DNA from: Cyclobacteriaceae bacterium
GTDB taxonomy: Bacteria > Bacteroidota > Bacteroidia > Cytophagales > Cyclobacteriaceae
DNA length: 64,000 nucleotides
Assembly (NCBI GenBank): GCA_026003355.1
Contig: BPHC01000006.1
Location: forward strand, 170,512-234,511
Direction: 5' to 3'
Shown here: piece by piece, positions 9,404 through 15,279 of the stretch
How positions within the stretch are numbered: position 1 is the stretch's first letter
How the letters are laid out: the number at the start of each line of letters is the position of its first letter
Position numbers and translations under genes: made by a program
Notes under the pieces: generated by a model
Told to the model about the DNA's origin: nothing
Database searches by the model: none
The model's input: only the letters and a program-made list of their open reading frames with translations

Positions 9404-10846
9404 ATGCAGAAAATTTTAAACTATATAGGAGGCCAGCATACCGAACCCCTTACGGGCCGGTACCTGCAAAACATTAATCCGGCAGAAGGTAAACCCTACA
9501 GCCTGGTGCCCGACTCGGATGCAACCGATGTACAGCAGGCCGTAGAAGCTGCACAACAGGCCTTTAATGCCTGGGCCACCATGCCGCCAGAAAAACGCTG
9601 CGCCATCCTGTTGCGCATAGCCGACTTAATTGACCGCAACACAGAGCAACTGGCACTGGCCGAAAGTACCGACCAGGGTAAACCCCTAAAACTGGCCCGA
9701 GCTGTAGATATACCCCGCGCCTCGCTGAATATGCGCTTTTTTGCCACAGCCGCCATACACTTTGCCTCAGAAGCCCACATTACCGGAAGTGAAGCGGTGA
9801 ACTACACCTTGCGCACGCCAGTTGGCGTTGTCGGTTGTATTTCGCCCTGGAACCTGCCGCTTTATTTGTTTACCTGGAAAATTGCACCCGCGCTGGCGGC
9901 CGGCTGTACGGTAGTTGCCAAACCCTCTGAGCTCACACCCATGACGGCCTACCTGTTTTCAAAGCTCTGCACGGAAGCCGGCCTGCCCCATGGTGTGCTT
10001 AACATAGTGCATGGTCTGGGGCCCAAAGCCGGTCAGGCCATCGTTGAACACCCCGGCATACCGGCCATTTCGTTTACAGGCGGTACGGCAACCGGTAAGA
10101 AAATTGCCGCCACCGCCGCCCCCATGTTTAAAAAACTTTCGCTTGAGCTTGGCGGAAAAAACCCTAATATCGTTTTTGCCGATTGCGATTTCGACCTGGC
10201 CGTACGCACCTCCATACAAGCTGCATTTTCGAACCAGGGCGAAATATGCCTGTGCGGTTCAAGAATATTTGTTGAACGAAGTTTATACCAAAAGTTTACC
10301 GATGCTTTTGTGCAACAAACCCGCGGGCTGACGGTGGGCGATCCCCTTGATGAACAAACACGCATAGGTGCACTGGTTTCGGAAGCCCACCTGAACAAGG
10401 TGTTGGGATATATTGATCTGGCCCGCCAGGAAGGCGGAACCATTCTAACAGGCGGGAAACAGGTAAGGCCTGGCGGCCGTTGTGCCCATGGCTACTTTGT
10501 GGAACCCACCGTCATTTCCGGCCTGTCTGAAACCTGCCGCACCAATCAGGAAGAAATTTTCGGGCCTGTTGTAACGATCATTCCCTTCGATTCTGAAGAA
10601 GAAGCCCTGCATATGGCCAACAGCACACCCTATGGCCTTTCGGCTACCGTATGGACAACCAACCTCACAAGGGCCCATCGCGTGGCTGCTCAAATACACA
10701 GCGGTATTATATGGATAAACTGCTGGCTGTTTCGTGACCTGCGCACGCCCTTTGGCGGTATGAAGCAAAGCGGGGTGGGGCGCGAGGGCGGGTGGGAGGC
10801 GCTCCGGTTTTTTACCGAGGCCAGGAATGTATGTGTTAAGTTGTAA
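9404..10846 (+). CDS. Aldehyde dehydrogenase, likely 2-aminomuconate 6-semialdehyde dehydrogenase
   Basis: NAD-dependent aldehyde dehydrogenase of about 480 residues. Key parts are the SPWNLPLYLFTWK substrate/NAD region, SFTGGTATGKKI, the catalytic Glu in LELGGKNPN and the catalytic Cys in NQGEICLCGSR. The C-terminal WLFRDLRTPFGGMKQSGVGR followed by EGGWEALRFFTE matches the AmnC/ALDH8-type group, which oxidises 2-aminomuconate or 2-hydroxymuconate semialdehyde. An upstream in-frame ATG at 9389 overlaps the SDR stop; the ATG at 9404 gives the usual N-terminus (MQKILNYIGGQ). Position next to haaO-kynU-kmo supports the aminomuconate assignment. The preceding decarboxylase (ACMSD) is not in the window. 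Confidence 0.88.
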   Translation: MQKILNYIGGQHTEPLTGRYLQNINPAEGKPYSLVPDSDATDVQQAVEAAQQAFNAWATMPPEKRCAILLRIADLIDRNTEQLALAESTDQGKPLKLARAVDIPRASLNMRFFATAAIHFASEAHITGSEAVNYTLRTPVGVVGCISPWNLPLYLFTWKIAPALAAGCTVVAKPSELTPMTAYLFSKLCTEAGLPHGVLNIVHGLGPKAGQAIVEHPGIPAISFTGGTATGKKIAATAAPMFKKLSLELGGKNPNIVFADCDFDLAVRTSIQAAFSNQGEICLCGSRIFVERSLYQKFTDAFVQQTRGLTVGDPLDEQTRIGALVSEAHLNKVLGYIDLARQEGGTILTGGKQVRPGGRCAHGYFVEPTVISGLSETCRTNQEEIFGPVVTIIPFDSEEEALHMANSTPYGLSATVWTTNLTRAHRVAAQIHSGIIWINCWLFRDLRTPFGGMKQSGVGREGGWEALRFFTEARNVCVKL

Positions 10847-11145
10847 AACAGCTTGTTGCCCCGCACCTGCCCTTACGGAAAAAATAAGTCGAAAAAAACA
10901 ACATTACGTTTGGGTACGTTTAGAGGCGGTTAAAACCAACTGATTTGTCCGCCTACACGAATATAAAAGCCATCTCAAAAATACTTTGTCTTGATCAAGA
11001 AGCAAGAAAATTGAACGAAAGCCAGGTAGGGCTGAGCCCTCTCTGAGATGATTAAAAAGGCAAGGACTACGGGTATTGGATAATTTATCATAAATAAACT
11101 GCATTAAGTTTGTATTGATTTCATTATCTAATCATTGGGTTGTAA
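10847..11145. other. Non-coding stretch at the left edge of the AT-rich island
   Basis: No convincing gene between the aldehyde dehydrogenase and the small lipoprotein. Base composition becomes clearly AT-richer from about 10,870. On the minus strand bases 10930-10974 would encode DGFYIRVGGQISWF before a stop, which resembles the last strand of a beta-barrel, but a stop codon lies directly upstream, so at most it is a remnant. Confidence 0.4.
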
Positions 11146-11335
11146 TCATATGGTATGCACGCGCCTGATGAATGCGTTGACATTTTCCATTGATAAACTA
11201 CCCTTGTTTACAAACGCTTTCAGGCCTTCCGATATTGCCCCAAGAGCAATCTCGTTAGGCTTATTTGGTTGTTGTACGTTTTGTTCGCATGCTGAAAACA
11301 AAATTAAGTTAAACAGGAAGACAAACTTTATCCAT
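11146..11335 (-). pseudogene. Small lipoprotein of unknown function, start disrupted by a one-base shift
   Basis: In one minus-strand frame the sequence reads FVFLFNLILFSACEQN, a clean lipoprotein signal with lipobox FSAC, followed by about 45 residues (QQPNKPNEIALGAISEGLKA ... NVNAFIRRVHTI) to a stop at 11146. The only nearby ATG (11335) is one frame off; removing one A from the AAA run at 11327-11329 joins them into a 62-residue protein. The same kind of one-base excess damages other genes here, so it may be intact in the cell. The ATG lies inside repeat R1. No homologue is recognised. Confidence 0.5.
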
Positions 11336-11370
11336 CCGTTTCCTTTGTCCGAAATGATGTGAGTTTCAGC
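11331..11370. repeat. Repeat element R1a (40 bp), matched by R2a
   Basis: Begins TCCATCCGTTTCCTTTGTCC and matches 13181-13220 at 38 of 40 positions. Read on the plus strand both copies encode IHPFPLSEMM followed by a stop, and one of the two differences turns TGA into TAA, keeping the stop. Read on the minus strand both encode AET(H/Y)IISDKGNGWI. Each copy is followed on the right by a degenerate pnuC 5' fragment. Origin unknown. Confidence 0.85.
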
Positions 11371-11381
11371 AATGTATTGGT

Positions 11382-11446
11382 AAGTAGTAAGACTTATTAA
11401 TTAGGCATAGTTGGTCTTACGTTTTGCTGTGTACATCTTACTACTT
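11382..11446. repeat. Inverted repeat between R1a and the pnuC fragment
   Basis: An exact 11-base inverted repeat, AAGTAGTAAGA at 11382-11392 and TCTTACTACTT at 11436-11446, encloses 43 bases. The word GTCTTAC also appears twice (11414-11420 and 11449-11455). It could form a stem-loop or be a remnant of a small mobile element; R2 lacks it. Confidence 0.6.
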
Positions 11447-11463
11447 GCGTCTTACTTCTTATA

Positions 11464-11551
11464 ATGACCTTTTTCAGCATCATCAACGCCCTTTTTCGAG
11501 TGCTGGGGCTACCCCATGAGCTACCTCGAGTTTTTCGGATTATGGTACTAA
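11464..11551 (+). pseudogene. pnuC 5' fragment, copy 1
   Basis: Encodes MTFFSI, then after dropping one C from a CCC run (11489-11491) continues FFECWGYPMSYLEFFG and stops. This is the N-terminus of PnuC: bases 11504-11538 match 20094-20128 of the intact pnuC at 33 of 35 positions. Similarity ends at 11538, a few bases before the stop codon of the gene on the opposite strand (11540). Its ATG aligns with the second ATG of pnuC at 20055. Confidence 0.8.
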
Positions 11552-12184
11552 TAGCAAAATTATGCTTTTCCAAAGTGCCAGGCCGGTAAAATAGGCTATG
11601 AATACCGTTGCAGTAACAGGTTTTTCTGACTCTTTGTTGAGTTCCTGACTTAACAGCCAGCAGAAGATTACATCCAACATGCTAAACGCATTGAAAAAGG
11701 CCGCGGCTTTTCCTTGAAGGGATGGGCCGGTTAAGCTGATGATAGAAGTGAACGAAAACGGATTGAATGAATTTAGTTCAAGATAGGTATAATTATCTTG
11801 GAAAAACCCAAAGTAGATGAATTGGATGTAGCCAACAATAAAAAATGCCGGATAACATTTCAATACGCTTTCCAATAGATTATTTATTGGTTGCTGCTTT
11901 CTGGAAAAGAAAAGTCCTGCATAGAGTAAAATAATTGTGCCAATCACTTTTAATCCAGTAAGAAACATGTGGGTTATGTGCTTAAACAGAATGCGACTAC
12001 CTGACTGACTTCGTTCGGCCAGTTGCGATGCAGTTTCAGTATCAAGATAATTAGCTAATTCCGAAGTTATGATCTCCTTGGTGATCAATGTATTGTTCAG
12101 GTAATACTGGATTAAATCAAAGGCAATCAGTAGAAAAAGCCAAATAATTACCTCCCGTTTCACTGAAATTGTGTTTTCGGACAA
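11540..12184 (-). CDS. Hypothetical integral membrane protein
   Basis: 214 residues with about five hydrophobic segments: REVIIWLFLLIAFDLIQYYL, MFLTGLKVIGTIILLYAGLF, AFFIVGYIQFIYFGFF, a stretch near AFFNAFSMLDVIFCWLL, and VFIAYFTGLALWKSIILLLV at the C-terminus. The topology recalls Yip1-type membrane proteins, but I cannot assign a family. It starts 11 bases after the 144-residue secreted protein upstream on the same strand, so the two are probably co-transcribed. The gene is AT-rich compared with its chromosomal neighbours, a sign of acquisition. Confidence 0.7.
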   Translation of the reverse strand: MSENTISVKREVIIWLFLLIAFDLIQYYLNNTLITKEIITSELANYLDTETASQLAERSQSGSRILFKHITHMFLTGLKVIGTIILLYAGLFFSRKQQPINNLLESVLKCYPAFFIVGYIQFIYFGFFQDNYTYLELNSFNPFSFTSIISLTGPSLQGKAAAFFNAFSMLDVIFCWLLSQELNKESEKPVTATVFIAYFTGLALWKSIILLLVP

Positions 12185-12195
12185 TCACTAGACCA

Positions 12196-12630
12196 TTATT
12201 TTTTTTTGCTTCTTTTAAGCCAATAGGAATGAGTTCCTAAGTAATCAATAGTGATTAATGTGTCAGCCCTGATGATGTATTTGTAAGTTGATTCACTGAT
12301 TCCATTTCTACCTTGCTGACCTTGGGTGATGGTAAGGGTGCCGTTACTTGTCTTCCAATAAATTACGGGTCGTTGCCCTTTTATATTGAGCTTGGACAGC
12401 ATTTGTTCTATATAGGGAGAGGTTATATTCATGGTACCATTCGAGTAATAATATCTCTTGGAATTTCGCATTACTGGGGCTGTTGGTATTTTTACCAAAT
12501 TGGAATCTTTGCTGAAAAGGTAAGCCCATTCGCAAATTAGCGCGTCATCATGTTGAGCTGATTTTTGGGCGTAAAGAGCGGAGGTAATGAAATATATTAG
12601 TATAATTATTAACGTGACAATTATTCTCAT
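12196..12630 (-). CDS. Hypothetical secreted protein, possibly lipocalin-like
   Basis: 144 residues with a signal peptide (MRIIVTLIIILIYFITSALYA). The C-terminal half alternates short strands (PVIYWKTSNGTLTITQG, TYKYIIRADTLITIDYLG, SYWLKR), a pattern like the small lipocalin-like domains common in Bacteroidota; this is only a resemblance. It ends in a very basic tail (KRSKKK). It lies between the strong hairpin at 12655-12685 and the membrane protein at 12184, in the AT-rich island. Confidence 0.65.
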   Translation of the reverse strand: MRIIVTLIIILIYFITSALYAQKSAQHDDALICEWAYLFSKDSNLVKIPTAPVMRNSKRYYYSNGTMNITSPYIEQMLSKLNIKGQRPVIYWKTSNGTLTITQGQQGRNGISESTYKYIIRADTLITIDYLGTHSYWLKRSKKK

Positions 12631-12654
12631 CTGATAGGTATTTAACAGAAACTG

Positions 12655-12685
12655 AACAGGAGCAGGAAATGTTCCTGCTCCTGTT
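12655..12685 (-). terminator. Strong hairpin between the 98-residue secreted protein and the next gene
   Basis: A perfect 14-base-pair stem (AACAGGAGCAGGAA / TTCCTGCTCCTGTT) with a 3-base loop, 18 bases beyond the stop codon of the 98-residue gene. Reading with that gene, no long U-tract follows, so it may work as a partial terminator or an mRNA 3' stabiliser, letting the first gene be expressed above the two after it. On the plus strand it is followed by TTATT. Confidence 0.65.
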
Positions 12686-12702
12686 TTATTGATAAGTTTG
12701 AA

Positions 12703-12999
12703 CTATTGCATTATGCAAACCATAAGTGCTGCAAATAGTATATCTGCAAGTGCATGATAAGCATCCCCGGCCTCAGTGCCTACATTTGCTGCATACAGAA
12801 ACATTGCATCTGTCCATGCCATAAAAATTTCCAGGCATCCGTCACCATTACTTGCTGAAATGGCTTCAGTTCCAGTGTAATCGGTAATGGTTACATTAAC
12901 TGTTGCATCTGATTCTGAACTTGAAACAGGAACAGAACTAAACGAACTCAGAGCAAGGATTACCAGTACGGCAAATATGCTCAACATAATTTTTCTCAT
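12703..12999 (-). CDS. Small secreted protein of unknown function
   Basis: 98 residues. A signal peptide (MRKIMLSIFAVLVILALSSF) precedes a Ser-rich linker and a short mature part with two Cys, one in NGDGCLEIFMAW and one four residues from the end (VCIMQ). The stretch AYHALADILFAALMVC would be an amphipathic or hydrophobic helix. No known family recognised. It is the first gene of a three-gene minus-strand set and is followed by a perfect hairpin, as is common for abundant secreted peptides; a role as secreted peptide or toxin precursor is conceivable but not shown. Confidence 0.65.
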   Translation of the reverse strand: MRKIMLSIFAVLVILALSSFSSVPVSSSESDATVNVTITDYTGTEAISASNGDGCLEIFMAWTDAMFLYAANVGTEAGDAYHALADILFAALMVCIMQ

Positions 13000-13293
13000 T
13001 GTTTTAAGGGTTTATGGTTAACAATTTAACTCAACCCGGTTGTGCGCGGGGGTCTTAATGGTAAAAGTACAACATGTTCATTTTTTTTTTTTTTTGAAAA
13101 ATGATGAGATAACCTTACCCGTGGCCTTTTGTACTTAATTATTGATTAAAAGTTGATTGTTTGCCTTAAAAAACTGAAAATCCATCCGTTTCCTTTGTCC
13201 GAAATGATGTAAGTTTCCGCTTTCATTTTGCTTTTTTTGCATTTTTTGCATTGCGTTTTTCAGCATCACCAACACCTTCTTCGAGCCCTGGAG
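13000..13293. other. Intergenic leader of the island genes with a T15 tract
   Basis: Holds the upstream region of the 98-residue gene, a run of 15 T at 13081-13095 (an error-prone site), repeat R2a at 13181-13220, and the beginning of the second pnuC fragment. A TACTTTTA near 13070 on the minus strand is close to the Bacteroidota -7 consensus and could be the promoter of the small secreted protein. Confidence 0.5.
13181..13220. repeat. Repeat element R2a (40 bp), matched by R1a
   Basis: Second copy of the 40-bp element, 38/40 identical to 11331-11370. On the minus strand it sits inside a 26-codon frame starting MKAETYIISDKGNGWI; on the plus strand it encodes KIHPFPLSEMM and a stop. It is separated by about 35 bases from pnuC fragment 2. 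Confidence 0.85.
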
Positions 13294-13338
13294 CTATCCC
13301 ATGAGCTGCCTGGCGTTTTTTTGGTACGGTGGCGGGTA
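13254..13338 (+). pseudogene. pnuC 5' fragment, copy 2
   Basis: In one continuous frame it reads FFSITNTFFEPWSYPMSCLA and then FFWYGGG and a stop, clearly the PnuC N-terminus with substitutions. Over the 35-base core (13289-13323) it matches intact pnuC at 28 positions, so it is more diverged than copy 1. It has no ATG. Its right half overlaps the 3' end of the GRAM-like gene on the other strand. Confidence 0.75.
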
Positions 13339-13791
13339 ACTATTGGTTTCCATGATTTTTTGCCGCGTCCTTTTGATGATTTCTTTTTTGCGGTAGCTTA
13401 ACAAGCGCAATGAAGTTTCGTCTTTCCGATATAACCTGATTTGATTAGGAATAATAAAGCCATAAAAAGGCCGGATTGATTGAATCTCATGATAAGCAAT
13501 TGAAAAATTATACTTTTCAGCTTTAGGTTTAAGGGTCTTGAAAATCAACAAATCGGAAGTTAAGTAAAGAACACCCCTTCGTGACGGGACGACATCATCA
13601 CGCCTTACTTTCTGGGAGAATATACCCTCTTTTTCAAAGTTTTGACAACTTGCGCCTGATGAGCAACTTTGTCGCCATCCACCATCGCATTGAAGGGCAA
13701 AATGGCAATTGCCATTAGCCCAGGCATCAGGGTGCTGCCCTTCCAGGCTAATTGTTTGTTTCCCATCAATCTTTGCCGTAACCCACCTCAT
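13294..13791 (-). CDS. GRAM/PH-like domain protein, start uncertain
   Basis: The C-terminal 110 residues look like a GRAM domain: EKEGIFSQKVRRDDVV, GVLYLTSDLLIFKT, then YHEIQSIRPFYGFIIPNQ and a basic tail RKKEIIKRTRQKI. Such domains bind lipids or act as adaptors. The long frame starts at 13791, overlapping the end of gltD, but its first 55 residues look like non-coding translation. An ATG at 13678 gives MATKLLIRRKLS and would join the domain if one A is removed from the AAAA run at 13640-13643, a better N-terminus. It closes the AT-rich island and its 3' end runs through pnuC fragment 2. Confidence 0.5.
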   Translation of the reverse strand: MRWVTAKIDGKQTISLEGQHPDAWANGNCHFALQCDGGWRQSCSSGASCQNFEKEGIFSQKVRRDDVVPSRRGVLYLTSDLLIFKTLKPKAEKYNFSIAYHEIQSIRPFYGFIIPNQIRLYRKDETSLRLLSYRKKEIIKRTRQKIMETNSYPPPYQKNARQLMG

Positions 13792-15268
13792 TGGCAGAAG
13801 GGGTCCTCACCACCACATATGATTGATCTTTAAGTGGCAAGGAGGAGCTGCCCATCAGCCAATCATCAACTGCGCGAGCTGCTTCGCGGCCTTCGGATAT
13901 GGCCCAAACTACCAGCGATTGTCCCCTGCGCATGTCACCGGCAGCAAAAACCCCTTTCGCGCTGGTCATGTAGTTTACTGTATGTACATTACCACGGTCG
14001 TCCAGTGTTAGGTTGAGTTCTTCTACCAGTCCGGTTCTTTCCGCGCCGGCAAAACCAATGGCCAGCAGTGCCAGCTGGCAGGGAATAATGCGCCCGGTGC
14101 CGGGTTTCTCCAAAAATCCATAACGTCCATCGGGCAGGGTGCCCCATTCAATGTCCACCACCTTCAGGCCGGCCAGGGTGCCGCTGCTGTCGCCAATAAA
14201 TTCCTTGGTCAGGATGGCCCATTGCCGGGCAGCACCCTCTTCGTGCGAGGTGGTTGTGGTGAGTACCATGGGCCACTGTGGCCAGGGGTTGGTAACGTCG
14301 TTTCGCAAAGCCGGTGGTTTGGGCAGCAGTTCAATCTGGGTAACCGTGCGGGCTCCCTGGCGTATGGCCGTTCCCACGCAGTCAGATCCGGTATCGCCAC
14401 CGCCAATAACAACAACGTTTTTACCTTTTGCCGTGATATGACCCGAAAACAGCACATCGCCCGCCAGCCGCTTGTTTTGCTGGGTTAAAAATTCCATAGC
14501 GAAATGCACCCCCCTGAGCTGCCGGCCGGGAATGTTCAGATCGCGGGGGGCCGAGGCCCCGCCGCATAACACCACTGCATCGAATTCATGGGTAAGGTGG
14601 CGCGCACTAAGGTTAACTCCCACGTGGGCATTTACCCTGAAGATTATTCCTTCCTGTTCCATAAGTCTTAACCGGCGGTCGAGAATGCGTTTTTCGAGTT
14701 TAAAGTCGGGTATTCCGTAACGCAGCAGCCCGCCAATACGGTCGCTGCGTTCAAAAACCGTTACCCAGTGTCCGGCCTTGTTCAGCTGGTCAGCAGCAGC
14801 CAGTCCGGCCGGACCTGAGCCAACTACAGCTATGCGTTTGCCGGTACGGTAAGCCGGCGGCCTGGGCTTTATCCACTTCATGGCAAAAGCCTTTTCGGCA
14901 ATATTTTTTTCAATCAGTTCAATGGTTACCGGCTTGTTATTAATGTTCAGTACGCATGCTGCCTCACAGGGTGCCGGGCATATCCGGCCCGTAAACTCCG
15001 GAAAATTGTTGGTGCTTAGCAGAATGCGTGCAGCTTCTTCCCACTGATTACGGTAAACGGCATCGTTGAAGTCGGGAATGAGGTTGCCCAGCGGACAACC
15101 ACGGTGGCAAAACGGAACACCGCAATCCATGCAGCGTGCAGCCTGTTGGTGCAGTTTTTCCCTGCCAAAGGGCAAATAAATTTCGCGGTAATCTTTGATG
15201 CGCTCTTTGGGATTTCTTTTGCGCGGAGTTTCGCGGTTAAATTTTATAAAGCCATCAACCTGTGCCAT
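13766..15268 (-). CDS. gltD: Glutamate synthase small subunit
   Basis: FAD and iron-sulfur protein that passes NADPH electrons to the large subunit for glutamate formation from glutamine and 2-oxoglutarate. 500 residues. The N-terminus has the cysteine clusters RCMDCGVPFCHRGCPLGNLI and GRICPAPCEAACVLN. FAD and NADPH motifs follow (IAVVGSGPAGLAAADQLNKA and VVVIGGGDTGSDC), and a C-terminal FAD segment GVFAAGDMRRGQSLVVWAI. It begins 11 bases after gltB, the usual order. The last 20 residues (after SSLPLKD) look like an unusual tail that extends into the island boundary. Confidence 0.95.
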   Translation of the reverse strand: MAQVDGFIKFNRETPRKRNPKERIKDYREIYLPFGREKLHQQAARCMDCGVPFCHRGCPLGNLIPDFNDAVYRNQWEEAARILLSTNNFPEFTGRICPAPCEAACVLNINNKPVTIELIEKNIAEKAFAMKWIKPRPPAYRTGKRIAVVGSGPAGLAAADQLNKAGHWVTVFERSDRIGGLLRYGIPDFKLEKRILDRRLRLMEQEGIIFRVNAHVGVNLSARHLTHEFDAVVLCGGASAPRDLNIPGRQLRGVHFAMEFLTQQNKRLAGDVLFSGHITAKGKNVVVIGGGDTGSDCVGTAIRQGARTVTQIELLPKPPALRNDVTNPWPQWPMVLTTTTSHEEGAARQWAILTKEFIGDSSGTLAGLKVVDIEWGTLPDGRYGFLEKPGTGRIIPCQLALLAIGFAGAERTGLVEELNLTLDDRGNVHTVNYMTSAKGVFAAGDMRRGQSLVVWAISEGREAARAVDDWLMGSSSLPLKDQSYVVVRTPSANEVGYGKD

Positions 15269-15279
15269 AATAAAAAGGT

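Noticed and set aside
10930..10974. Minus-strand DGFYIRVGGQISWF before a stop, like the last strand of an outer-membrane barrel
   Set aside because: Only 14 residues, a stop codon immediately upstream, and no single-base change opens a longer barrel-like frame.
13081..13095. Fifteen-T run as a phase-variation tract
   Set aside because: It is intergenic, not in a recognised promoter spacer, and length calls of such runs are unreliable in this sequence.
13766..13791. Functional overlap between gltD and the gene downstream
   Set aside because: The overlap depends on a doubtful start; the probable start at 13678 removes it.
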